Origin: Candidatus Krumholzibacteriota bacterium
GTDB taxonomy: Bacteria; Krumholzibacteriota; Krumholzibacteriia; Krumholzibacteriales; Krumholzibacteriaceae
DNA: 39,220 bases
NCBI GenBank assembly: GCA_016931295.1
Contig: JAFGEZ010000050.1
Location: 1-39,220, forward strand
Reading direction: 5' to 3'
A model generated the notes under the pieces. It was not told where the DNA came from and made no database searches. It saw nothing but the letters and a program-made list of their open reading frames with translations. This document shows positions 25,485 through 32,226 of the stretch, one piece after another. The stretch's first letter is position 1, and each line of letters starts with the position of its first letter. The translations under genes were made by a program, and so were the position numbers.

Positions 25485-25724
25485 CTAGCCGCGCTTGTCC
25501 TCGCCCTCGTCGGTCGTGTCCGGGGCCTCGATCTCGTCCCTGATCTCCCGTGAGGCCTTCTTGAACCTGCGGATCGACCGTCCGATCGCCTCGGCCACCT
25601 CCGGCAGGCGCCGGGGGCCGAAGAAGAGCAGGACGAGAAAGAGGATGATCAGGAGCTCGGACCAGCCGAGCGGCCCGATGAGAAGGAACCGCGTCGATCC
25701 GTCGAACAGCGTTTGAACGTTCAT
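25485..25724 (-). CDS. tatA: Sec-independent (Tat) translocase protein, TatA/TatE type
   Basis: The 79-residue protein has a short N-terminal hydrophobic helix (LGWSELLIILFLVLLFFGPR) followed by the hinge GPRRLPEVAEAIGRSIRRFK and an acidic amphipathic tail (EIRDEIEAPDTTDEGEDKRG). The GWSELLIILFLVLLFFGP-x-x-LPE pattern is the TatA/B/E signature; the length and short tail favour TatA/E over TatB. TatA multimers form the pore through which folded, twin-arginine proteins cross the inner membrane. It is the last gene of the deoxynucleoside kinase-pan unit, 16 bases after the DUF4321-like gene, and has AGGAGG before the ATG. tatC is not in the window. The stop abuts the convergent PpiD-like gene with no base between. 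Confidence 0.9.
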   Translation of the reverse strand: MNVQTLFDGSTRFLLIGPLGWSELLIILFLVLLFFGPRRLPEVAEAIGRSIRRFKKASREIRDEIEAPDTTDEGEDKRG

Positions 25725-25740
25725 ACACCCCCCTCCTGTC

Positions 25741-26010
25741 CTAGACGTACATCCTGAGCAGCACCCCGACGAGCACGATCGCCAGCACGCTCACGAGATT
25801 CACCTTGATCGAGAAACCGACGGTGAAGGTGAGGACGATCAGGTCGACGGTCCCCGGCCCCACGACGAATTCCTTGCCCGAGACGAACAGATCCCTGAAG
25901 ACGTTGCCGTCGGGCAGTAGCAGGCCGATGATCTCGCCCACGACGCTTCCGACGATCACGCCGAGAAAGAAAACGAGCGCGACGATGGTCACCCGTCGTT
26001 TCGACGGCAT
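25741..26010 (-). CDS. DUF4321-like small membrane protein
   Basis: The 89-residue protein is read from ATG 26010. An open frame continues upstream, but it lies inside the previous gene and looks like antisense noise. Two hydrophobic stretches are visible: VALVFFLGVIVGSVVGEIIG (residues about 10-30) and, after a polar middle (GKEFVVGPGTVDLIVLTFTV), a second one ending NLVSVLAIVLVGVLLRMYV. The GVIVGSVVGEIIGLLLP glycine pattern is typical of DUF4321 proteins, which are uncharacterised small bacterial membrane proteins. It sits between the LytR_C protein and tatA; the role is unknown. Confidence 0.65.
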   Translation of the reverse strand: MPSKRRVTIVALVFFLGVIVGSVVGEIIGLLLPDGNVFRDLFVSGKEFVVGPGTVDLIVLTFTVGFSIKVNLVSVLAIVLVGVLLRMYV

Positions 26011-26036
26011 CCGCGACCTCCTCTCCGTGTGCCCCG

Positions 26037-26480
26037 CTACCGTTCGTCGCGGCCGATCGGCAGCCGGTCGATGTCCTTTCCGATGATCAGCGTCGCGTCG
26101 AAGGCCGCGTCCTCCAGTTCCTGGATCAGGACCCGTCGGCAACCGGTGATCCGCGCGAGCTCCGCGGTCGCGTCCGGGCCGCCTCCGCGGTCGAGGATCA
26201 GCGTATGCTCGAAATCCTGGCGGCCGGCGTTGTCGTACCGCAGGACGTCGACGCCCCCGGCGATCAGCCGGTTTCTCACCCGCTTGGCGAGGCCGACCCG
26301 CTCCGTGCCGTTCAGCACCTCGACCCTGACGACGCGCCGAACCCGCTGCGGCGGGTCGAGCGCCCACCGTACGACGAGCGACAGGGCGATGGCAAGCACG
26401 ATCGAAAGGACGATCGCCGTCCGCAGCCTCTTGCCCGCCACGGGGCGTTTCGTCTTCTTCTTCCGCTTCGCCGCCGCCAC
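26037..26480 (-). CDS. Membrane-anchored LytR C-terminal (LytR_C) domain protein
   Basis: The 147-residue protein has a very basic N-terminus (MAAAKRKKKTKRPVAGKRLR), one transmembrane helix (residues about 22-41, AIVLSIVLAIALSLVVRWAL) and then a LytR_C-type domain. That domain opens VRVEVLNGTERVGLAKRVRN, continues RLIAGGVDVLRYDNAGRQD and ends with the TLIIGKDIDRLPIG strand. LytR_C domains are found at the end of LytR-CpsA-Psr proteins and, as here, alone on a membrane anchor; their function is not settled and may involve envelope polymer binding. It starts 9 bases after the HIT gene stop. No catalytic LCP domain is present. Confidence 0.8.
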   Translation of the reverse strand: MAAAKRKKKTKRPVAGKRLRTAIVLSIVLAIALSLVVRWALDPPQRVRRVVRVEVLNGTERVGLAKRVRNRLIAGGVDVLRYDNAGRQDFEHTLILDRGGGPDATAELARITGCRRVLIQELEDAAFDATLIIGKDIDRLPIGRDER

Positions 26481-26489
26481 GTGCCCTCC

Positions 26490-26969
26490 TCAGCGCTCGA
26501 AGAAGGGCTTGAGACGGCGCCAGGATTCACCGAGATCCTCCGAAACGACACGCGTATCGGCCAGCGTCGTCATGAAATTCGTATCGCCGCGCCACCGCGG
26601 CACGAGATGGAAATGCAGGTGGCCGGCGATACCGGCGCCGGCGCTGGGCCCGCGGTTGACGCCGACGTTCATCCCGTCCGGCCGGTACGCCTCGTCGATC
26701 GCCCGCTCCGCCGCCGCCAGCATCGACAGGAGCTCCGCGCCCGCCGCCCGATCGATCTCCCCGATCCGCTCGATATGCCGCCGGGCGACGACCATGATAT
26801 GCCCGTTCGTGTACGGGAAGGCGTTGAGGATGACGAACCAGTGCTCGCCGCGGGCGAGGATGCCGACCGCCGCGTCGTTTGTCTCCTTCTGGATGCCGCA
26901 GAAGAGGCAGCCCTCCTGCGCCTGCATGGTGAAATACCTGCTCCGCCAGGGCGCGTATACCCTATCCAT
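26490..26969 (-). CDS. HIT-family nucleotide hydrolase/phosphorylase
   Basis: The 159-residue protein contains the histidine triad GHLHFHLVPRW with His117, His119 and His121, plus the upstream pieces LNAFPYTNGHIMVVARRHIE and MNVGVNRGPSAGAGI. An N-terminal CLFC pair (Cys21, Cys24) may bind zinc, as in many HIT proteins of the Ap4A/FHIT-like branch. HIT enzymes cleave nucleoside phosphates such as Ap4A or AMP conjugates through a nucleotidyl-histidine intermediate. The exact substrate cannot be read. Its start overlaps the end of the GlmU-like gene by 8 bases, and it precedes the LytR_C gene. Confidence 0.88.
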   Translation of the reverse strand: MDRVYAPWRSRYFTMQAQEGCLFCGIQKETNDAAVGILARGEHWFVILNAFPYTNGHIMVVARRHIERIGEIDRAAGAELLSMLAAAERAIDEAYRPDGMNVGVNRGPSAGAGIAGHLHFHLVPRWRGDTNFMTTLADTRVVSEDLGESWRRLKPFFER

Positions 26970-27708
26970 CGTTCTCCTTCAGTTTTTCGGCGGCCCGCAG
27001 CTGTTCGATCGTGTTGATGCCGAGGACCTCCTCGCGCTGGTCGCAGCGGAAGGCCCCGACCACGGCGCCGTCCCGCCTGAGGATCTCCATCACGTCGGTG
27101 ATGTAGTATTCCCCCTGGACGTTTTTCCGCTCGAGACGGCCGAGCGCGGGAAAGAAATCCGGCGCCTCGAAACAGAATATGCCGCTGTTGATCTCGCGCG
27201 TCCGGCGCTCCTCCTCCGTCGCGTCCCGATGCTCGACGATACGCAAAAACCCGTCGGTTTCGTCGCGGATGATCCGCCCGTAGCCGCCCGGGTCGTCGAG
27301 CTCGGCCGTGAGAACCGTCGCGACGGCGCCCGCCCGGTGGTGGGCCTCGACGAACCGGCCGAGGGTGCCGCTCGTGAGGAGCGGCGTGTCGCCGTTCAGA
27401 ACGAGGATCGTCCCCCCGAAGCGTCCGAGGGCCGGCTCGGCCTGCATCGCGGCGTGCCCGGTGCCGAGACGCTCCAACTGCAGCACGAACTCGAGCCCCT
27501 CGCCGGCCATCTCGGCCTGCACGCGGTCCGCCTGGTGTCCCACGATCACGACGATCCGCTCCGGCCCGAGACGGCGCACCGCCTCGACGACCCAGCGGAT
27601 CATCGGCTTTCCGCACAGCGTGTGCAGCACCTTCGCCATATCGGATTGCATGCGCGTACCCTCCCCCGCCGCGAGGACGAGGGCCGCCGTGCGACCGTCA
27701 ACCGCCAT
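26962..27708 (-). CDS. GlmU-type N-acetylglucosamine-1-phosphate uridyltransferase domain, lacking the acetyltransferase half
   Basis: The 248-residue protein starts ALVLAAGEGTRMQSDMAKVL, the nucleotidyltransferase loop of GlmU (usual form LAAGKGTRM-x-S-x-L/M-x-KVLH), followed by CGKPMIRWV. LGTGHAAMQAEP, VLNGDTPLLTSGTL, NSGIFCF and YYITDVMEIL match the GlmU uridyltransferase domain in order. Complete GlmU is about 450 residues with a left-handed beta-helix acetyltransferase; here the chain ends after the first domain (AAEKLKENDG). It therefore probably makes UDP-sugar, with the acetylation step done by a separate protein, or it uses another sugar phosphate. ATG 27708 was chosen because a longer open frame upstream runs through panC. 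It overlaps the panC end by 11 bases and the HIT start by 8. Confidence 0.85.
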   Translation of the reverse strand: MAVDGRTAALVLAAGEGTRMQSDMAKVLHTLCGKPMIRWVVEAVRRLGPERIVVIVGHQADRVQAEMAGEGLEFVLQLERLGTGHAAMQAEPALGRFGGTILVLNGDTPLLTSGTLGRFVEAHHRAGAVATVLTAELDDPGGYGRIIRDETDGFLRIVEHRDATEEERRTREINSGIFCFEAPDFFPALGRLERKNVQGEYYITDVMEILRRDGAVVGAFRCDQREEVLGINTIEQLRAAEKLKENDG

Positions 27709-28603
27709 GATACCTGCTCCATTCCGGGAACTCGAGGAGCGTCTCCTCCACGCGCTCCCCCTCGACGCGCAACGCGACGTTGTCGATGAGTCTCGTCTCT
27801 CCGAGCCGGCCGGCGGCGGCGATGAGCACGACGCCCTCGACCTTCCCGATCGGCCGCAGGGACGCCCCGTCGACGACATCGGCGTACTCGACGGCGAAAC
27901 CGGCCTCCTCCATCCCCTCGCGAACCAGGCGGCGGAGGCGATCGGCGTCGCGCTCCCCCCCGACGACGAGCGCCCGCGCGCGGTCGAGGGATCGCCACAT
28001 CCCGGCGGCGCGCCGGCGCCGGTCGGCGTCGAGGTACCGGTTGCGCGAGCTCAACGCGAGGCCGTCCGCCTCGCGGACCGTCCGGCCGAGCACGATCCGC
28101 ACGGGCATGTCGAGATCGGCCGCCATCCGCTGTATGACGACCGCCTGCTGCGCGTCCTTCTGCCCGAAGAAGGCCTCGTCGGGCAGGACGATGTTGAAGA
28201 GCTTGGCCACGACGAGGAGCACGCCGTCGAAATGCCCCGGCCGAAAGCGGCCGCAGAGCCCGTCGGCCAGGTCCCTGATGGCGATGCGCGTCCGGTCGTC
28301 GCGGGAGTAGAGATCGCGATCCGCCGGCGTGAAGGCGAGATCGCAGCCGAGATCGCGGAGCATCGACAGGTCGGCGTCGAGGGTGCGCGGGTAGCGTCCG
28401 AGATCCTCGGTCGGCCCGAACTGCTTCGGATTGACGAAGATCGACGCGACGACGAAATCGGTCCGCTCGCGCGCCATGCCGACGAGGCTCGCGTGCCCCT
28501 CGTGGAGCGCCCCCATCGTCGGGACGAACCCGACGCGCGCCTCGCGTTTCTTCGCCACGAGCACCAGTGCGCGGACTTCAGCCGGCGTTCGTACCGTCTC
28601 CAT
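27698..28603 (-). CDS. panC: Pantothenate synthetase
   Basis: The 301-residue protein joins pantoate and beta-alanine with ATP to give pantothenate. Visible hallmarks are VGFVPTMGALHEGHASLV (the HIGH-like HEGH motif near residue 36), SIFVNPKQFGPTEDLGRYPR, the FRPGHFDGVLLVVAKLFNIV segment, FFGQKDAQQAVVIQRM and LALSSRNRYL. All belong to PanC, and the length is slightly above the usual 280. It starts inside the panB end (26-base overlap) and overlaps the GlmU-like gene by 11 bases, so the three are tightly coupled. Together with panB just upstream it completes the pantothenate branch except for aspartate decarboxylase (panD) and the reductase (panE), which are not here. Confidence 0.96.
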   Translation of the reverse strand: METVRTPAEVRALVLVAKKREARVGFVPTMGALHEGHASLVGMARERTDFVVASIFVNPKQFGPTEDLGRYPRTLDADLSMLRDLGCDLAFTPADRDLYSRDDRTRIAIRDLADGLCGRFRPGHFDGVLLVVAKLFNIVLPDEAFFGQKDAQQAVVIQRMAADLDMPVRIVLGRTVREADGLALSSRNRYLDADRRRRAAGMWRSLDRARALVVGGERDADRLRRLVREGMEEAGFAVEYADVVDGASLRPIGKVEGVVLIAAAGRLGETRLIDNVALRVEGERVEETLLEFPEWSRYHGG

Positions 28604-29429
28604 CGTTTCGTCCGTTCTTCCCGCCGGCCGAGTAGCTGTGCTCCACGCCGGGGAAGGTGCCGTCCTTGACCTCGCCGACGTAGGCGCCGATCGCCTCGCG
28701 CATCCGCTCCCCGAGTTTTTCGTAGGCTTTCACGAATCGGGGCATCGGCCCGTCGCCGACGCCGAGCATGTCCTGCATCACGAGGACCTGGCCGTCGCAG
28801 TGGGGCCCGGCGCCGATACCGATCGTCGGGATCTCGACCGCCTCGGTGATCCGCCGCGCGAGGGGCCAGGGAATGCACTCGAGGACGATCGCGAAGACGC
28901 CGGCCCGCTCCAGGGCGCGCGCGTCGGATAGCAGGACCTCGGCGGCGGCGGCGTCCTTCCCCTGGACGCGGTATCCGCCGATCTGATGCAGCGACTGGGG
29001 CGTGAGGCCGAGATGGCCCATGACGGGGATCGAGGCCTGGACGATCGCCTCGATCACGGGAACGTAGCGCTCGCCCCCCTCCAGCTTCACGCTCTCCGCG
29101 CCCCCCTCCTTGACGAGGCGGCCGGCGTTGCGGACCGCGTCCTCGACGCTCGCCTGGTAGGACATGAAGGGCATGTCCCCGGCGACGAGGGCGGCCGGCC
29201 GCGCGCGCGTGACCGCCTTGAGGTGGTGGATGATCTCCTCCATGGTCACCGGGAGCGTGTTGTCGTATCCCATGATCACCATGCCGAGGGAATCCCCGAC
29301 GAGGATGAGATCGACGCCGCTCTCGTCGACGATCCGCGTAGAGAGGAAATCGTAGGACGTGAGCGCCGCGATCCGCTCGCCCCGTTTCTTCATCTTCAGA
29401 ATCGTCTGTTTGGTGATCTTCTTTCTCAT
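28578..29429 (-). CDS. panB: 3-methyl-2-oxobutanoate hydroxymethyltransferase
   Basis: The 283-residue protein begins MRKKITKQTILKMKKRGERI; ATG 29429 overlaps the upstream TGA (ATGA), which I prefer to ATG 29447, where no good ribosome site is present. It has the PanB pieces LTSYDFLSTRIVDESGVDLI, VGDSLGMVIMGYDNTLPVTM, GDMPFMSYQAS, AVKLEGG-like AESVKLEGGERY, MGHLGLTPQS and IPTIGIGAGPHCDGQVLVM. PanB adds a hydroxymethyl group from methylene-tetrahydrofolate to ketoisovalerate using magnesium, the first committed step toward pantothenate. The folate it needs comes from a pathway with folK and folB encoded just upstream in this window. It overlaps panC by 26 bases. Confidence 0.95.
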   Translation of the reverse strand: MRKKITKQTILKMKKRGERIAALTSYDFLSTRIVDESGVDLILVGDSLGMVIMGYDNTLPVTMEEIIHHLKAVTRARPAALVAGDMPFMSYQASVEDAVRNAGRLVKEGGAESVKLEGGERYVPVIEAIVQASIPVMGHLGLTPQSLHQIGGYRVQGKDAAAAEVLLSDARALERAGVFAIVLECIPWPLARRITEAVEIPTIGIGAGPHCDGQVLVMQDMLGVGDGPMPRFVKAYEKLGERMREAIGAYVGEVKDGTFPGVEHSYSAGGKNGRNDGDGTNAG

Positions 29430-30103
29430 GGCGAGCCGGTCTCCCATGTCGGCACGTAGTAGCTCGTTCCGTCGAATGGCTCGGCGATCCTCGAGAGAAG
29501 GTCGTCGAGGTGCTCCCGGCGCGACGCGAAATCGAGTTGGTCGGTGTTCACGATCAGCAGCGGGGATTCGTCGTAGTGGAAGAAGAAGTGGTTGAAGGCC
29601 TCGTTGAGCGTGCCCAGGTAATCCGCCCCGATCTGCCGCTCGAAACGGCGGCCGCGCTTGTGGATCCGGTTGAGGAGGACGGCGGGGTCCGCCTGGAGGT
29701 AGATGACGAGATCGGGGGTGATGATCCGTTCCTCGAGCATCGAGTGCAGGCGGTTGTAGAGGACCAGTTCGTCGTCCTCGAGGACGGCATGCGCGTAGAT
29801 CTTGTCCTTGGCGAAGAGGTAGTCGGTGACGAGGAGACCGCTGAAGAGGTCGCGCTGGGCGATCTCCTGCTGCTGCCGGTACCGATTGAGGAGAAAGAAG
29901 ATCTGCGCCTGGAAGGCGTACTCCTGCATGTCCCCGTAATACCGCTCGATGAAGGGGTTGTCGTCGACCTCCTCGAGGAAGAGCCGGGCGCCGGACGCCT
30001 CGGCGACGAGCCGGGCGAGCGTCGTCTTTCCCGCGCCGATATTCCCCTCGATGGCGATATGCCGGATGTCGCCGGCCAGAAGCGTATCCCGGAAACCGTC
30101 CAT
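29426..30103 (-). CDS. Deoxynucleoside kinase (dGK/dAK/dCK family)
   Basis: The 225-residue protein has the P-loop IAIEGNIGAGKTTLARLVAE near residues 17-36, followed by EEVDDNPFIERYYGD with the family Glu and the DMQEYAFQAQIFFLLNRYRQ helix. YLQADPAVLLNRIHKRGRRFE is the LID-type basic segment. Such kinases phosphorylate deoxyadenosine, deoxyguanosine or deoxycytidine as salvage enzymes; the substrate cannot be fixed from this. ATG 30103 fits the family start (MDGFRDTLLAGDIRHIAIEG) even though the frame runs open into folK. It appears to lead the unit with panB, panC and the following genes. Its promoter overlaps the start so closely that a leaderless mRNA is predicted. Confidence 0.88.
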   Translation of the reverse strand: MDGFRDTLLAGDIRHIAIEGNIGAGKTTLARLVAEASGARLFLEEVDDNPFIERYYGDMQEYAFQAQIFFLLNRYRQQQEIAQRDLFSGLLVTDYLFAKDKIYAHAVLEDDELVLYNRLHSMLEERIITPDLVIYLQADPAVLLNRIHKRGRRFERQIGADYLGTLNEAFNHFFFHYDESPLLIVNTDQLDFASRREHLDDLLSRIAEPFDGTSYYVPTWETGSP

Positions 30104-30110
30104 GGCCCCT

Positions 30111-30139
30111 ACGGTAGTGAAAAAGGGGGGGCGTGTCAA
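30111..30139 (-). promoter_or_regulatory. Sigma70-type promoter for the deoxynucleoside kinase unit, leaderless geometry
   Basis: On the minus strand, a perfect -35 TTGACA (30134-30139) and a -10-like TACCGT (30111-30116) are 17 bases apart. Only seven bases (AGGGGCC) separate the -10 from ATG 30103, so transcription should begin at or next to the A of the start codon. The C-rich/T-rich spacer is unusual. The -10 is weak, so this needs 5'-end mapping. Confidence 0.5.
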
Positions 30140-30161
30140 TATCAACTGAACTGTTTGTCGC

Positions 30162-30683
30162 TCAAGGGGTTCTCGACGCGCCGAACCGGCGGGACACGAT
30201 CCGGCCCCAGTCGGGGTCCTCGAGTCGCGAGGCGAGCGCCGAGACCGTCTCCCCCCCGGGGGGAACGGGCAGGTCGGGGGCGATGCCGGCGAGGGGCACG
30301 AGGACGAAGAGCCGCTCGGCCAGGCGCGGATGCGGGAGGACGAGCCCCGGCTCGTCGAGAAGGAGAGAGCCGTAGAGAAGGAGATCGATATCGAGGGTCC
30401 GGTCGGCGCCACGGCCCTTCGCCGCGCGTCCGGCAAGACGCTCGATCTCCTCGCACCGCCCGAGCAGGGCCCGGGGTTCGAGCGCCGTCCGGGCGATGCA
30501 GGCGGTATTGACGAAGGAACGGCCATAGCCCCGCCCGACGGGCCGCGTCTCGTAGAGAACGCCGAGTTCGAGTTCCCGCAGGCCGGGAGTACGGCCGAGA
30601 CGCGCCGCCCCCTCGAGGACGCGCTCCTCGCGGGCCCCGATATTGGATCCGATGGAAAAGGCGACGATTATCTCAGTCGGCAT
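30162..30683 (-). CDS. folK: 2-amino-4-hydroxy-6-hydroxymethyldihydropteridine pyrophosphokinase
   Basis: The 173-residue protein shows the HPPK marks in order: IIVAFSIGSNIGAREERVLE, VLYETRPVGRGYGRSFVNTA, then the signature RTLDIDLLLYGSLLLDEPGL and LPHPRLAERLFVLVPLAGI. It transfers pyrophosphate from ATP to hydroxymethyl-dihydropterin in folate synthesis, directly after the aldolase FolB encoded upstream. The start overlaps the folB end by 11 bases. It is slightly longer than the usual 160, with a C-terminal tail (DWGRIVSRRFGASRTP). It is the last gene of its unit. Confidence 0.95.
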   Translation of the reverse strand: MPTEIIVAFSIGSNIGAREERVLEGAARLGRTPGLRELELGVLYETRPVGRGYGRSFVNTACIARTALEPRALLGRCEEIERLAGRAAKGRGADRTLDIDLLLYGSLLLDEPGLVLPHPRLAERLFVLVPLAGIAPDLPVPPGGETVSALASRLEDPDWGRIVSRRFGASRTP

Positions 30684-31041
30684 GGCGTTCGACGACGACC
30701 TCGACGTGCGACATGTTGTTCGGGAAGGGCAGGGTGAGCTTGCGGACCGTCGCCGTCACCGCCGTCACGGCGGGGAACCGCTCGATGATGTCCCCGCAGA
30801 TACGGTCCCCGAGCGTCTCGAGGAGGTTGAAACGGTTGTTCTCGACGGTGTCCATGACACGGGCGTAGACCCGTTCGTAGTTTATCGTGTCCTCGAGGGC
30901 GTCGGTCTCGACCGCCTTCGTGAAATCGTGGTGGAATTCCACGTCGATCTCGAGCTTCTGTCCGATCTCCCGTTCCATCGGTGAGACGCCGTAATACCCG
31001 AACACCGTGATTCCCCTGAGCGTGATCTTTTCATCGAGCAC
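30673..31041 (-). CDS. folB: Dihydroneopterin aldolase
   Basis: The 122-residue protein is read from GTG 31041, five bases after a strong AAGGAGG; the long open frame above it belongs to the aminotransferase gene in another frame. Marks of FolB are ITLRGITVFGYYGVSPMERE (with the GxxxG/E and catalytic Glu region), INYERVYARVMDTVENNRFN and LETLGDRICGDIIERFP, ending VRKLTLPFPNNMSHVEVVVE. It cleaves dihydroneopterin to hydroxymethyl-dihydropterin and glycolaldehyde. Its product is the substrate of FolK encoded next (11-base overlap). It begins 14 bases after the aminotransferase stop. Confidence 0.93.
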   Translation of the reverse strand: MLDEKITLRGITVFGYYGVSPMEREIGQKLEIDVEFHHDFTKAVETDALEDTINYERVYARVMDTVENNRFNLLETLGDRICGDIIERFPAVTAVTATVRKLTLPFPNNMSHVEVVVERHAD

Positions 31042-31046
31042 CGCGG

Positions 31047-31053
31047 CCTCCTT
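31047..31053 (-). promoter_or_regulatory. Strong Shine-Dalgarno AAGGAGG that fixes the folB GTG start
   Basis: AAGGAGG on the minus strand ends five bases before GTG 31041. It sits between the aminotransferase stop (31056) and the folB start and is one of the best ribosome sites in the window, which decides against any upstream start. Confidence 0.7.
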
Positions 31054-31055
31054 GG

Positions 31056-32219
31056 CTACATTGAATGCCTGATTTCCTCGAGCTTGCGACCCGCCTCGCG
31101 GATCGTCTCGATGCCGGTCGTGATGGAGAGACGGAAGAAGCCCTCGCCGCCGGGACCGAAGCCGACTCCCGGCGTGGCGACGATCCCCCGCTCCTCGAGC
31201 AGGGACCGGCAGAAATCGATCGAGTCGGCGCCGCCCGGGGTTCGGACCCAGAAATAGAAGGTCGCCTGCGGCATCGCGAATTCGAGCCCCGACCGCTCGA
31301 GGCTCCTTGCGAGGATGTTCCGCCGCTCGGCGTAGACGTCCCTCACCCGGCCGACGAGTTCGTCGAAGAAGTCGTCGAGCGCGACCGCGGCGGCCTCCTG
31401 GATCGCGCCGAAGACCCCCGAATCGATGTTCGACTTGACGCGCGCGAGCGCGGATACGATCTCCGGGGAGCCGACGGCGAAACCGACGCGCCAGCCGGTG
31501 ATCGAGAAGGTCTTCGAGAAGGAGAAGAACTCGATGTAGGGAACGCCGGTTTCCCGCGCGAGGGGAAAGAGGAGCTGCGCCGGCGTTCCGTAGGTGATCT
31601 CGCCGTAGGCGGCGTCGTTGACGAGGACGATTCCCGCATCCCGGCAGAAATCGAGCGCCTCGACGAACCGCTCCCGCCCGGCGACCGCGGCCGTCGGATT
31701 GTTGGGATAGTTGAGATAGAGGAGCCGCGCCCGCTCGCGCAGCGGACCGTCGATCGCCGCGAAATCGGGCCACCAGCCCCTCGCGGGGTCGAGCGGCACG
31801 CGGACGCTCTCGGCGCCGGCGAAGACCGCCGACGAATGGTAGACGGGGTATCCCGGATCGGGCACGAGTACGGCGTCCCCCTCGTCGACGACGGCGAGCG
31901 GCAGGTGGCCGATCGCCTCCTTCGAACCGATCGTGACGAGCACTTCCTCGCGTTCGAGGGTCGTTTCGTGGCGGCGCCCGGCCCAGCGCCGGATCGCGTC
32001 GACGAGAAGCGGCAGCCCCCGGTCGTGCGGGTATCGATGGTATTCCCGCCGATCCAGGGCGGTCTTCAGGAGACGCACGAGAGCGGGGGGCGCGCCGAGG
32101 TCCGGATCGCCGATCCCCAGGTCGAGAACGGTCCGCCCGGACCGGGCGTACGACTCCTTGAGGCGATCGATCTCGACGAAGAGATACGGCGGCAGTTTCT
32201 CGAGCCGTTTCGATGCCAT
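31056..32219 (-). CDS. Class I/II PLP-dependent aminotransferase, LL-diaminopimelate aminotransferase-like
   Basis: The 387-residue protein starts KRLEKLPPYLFVEIDRLKES, the beginning typical of the Desulfovibrio-type LL-diaminopimelate aminotransferase and AlaT/AspC-like enzymes. LDLGIGDPDLGAP, GSKEAIGHLPLAVVDEGDAV, PDPGYPVYHSSAVFAGA and YLNYPNNPTAAVAGRERF are fold-type I marks, and the PLP lysine is Lys236 in FFSFSKTFSITGWRVGFAVG. Substrates are likely diaminopimelate or an amino acid such as alanine; this cannot be separated by reading alone. It lies between the lipoprotein (7 bases upstream) and folB (14 bases downstream). If it is DapL, it would supply diaminopimelate for peptidoglycan and lysine. 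Confidence 0.85.
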   Translation of the reverse strand: MASKRLEKLPPYLFVEIDRLKESYARSGRTVLDLGIGDPDLGAPPALVRLLKTALDRREYHRYPHDRGLPLLVDAIRRWAGRRHETTLEREEVLVTIGSKEAIGHLPLAVVDEGDAVLVPDPGYPVYHSSAVFAGAESVRVPLDPARGWWPDFAAIDGPLRERARLLYLNYPNNPTAAVAGRERFVEALDFCRDAGIVLVNDAAYGEITYGTPAQLLFPLARETGVPYIEFFSFSKTFSITGWRVGFAVGSPEIVSALARVKSNIDSGVFGAIQEAAAVALDDFFDELVGRVRDVYAERRNILARSLERSGLEFAMPQATFYFWVRTPGGADSIDFCRSLLEERGIVATPGVGFGPGGEGFFRLSITTGIETIREAGRKLEEIRHSM

Positions 32220-32226
32220 GCGATCG

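Noticed and set aside
29427-29447. Longer panB start at ATG 29447
   Set aside because: No ribosome site precedes it, while ATG 29429 overlaps the upstream stop as ATGA and begins at the usual family position.
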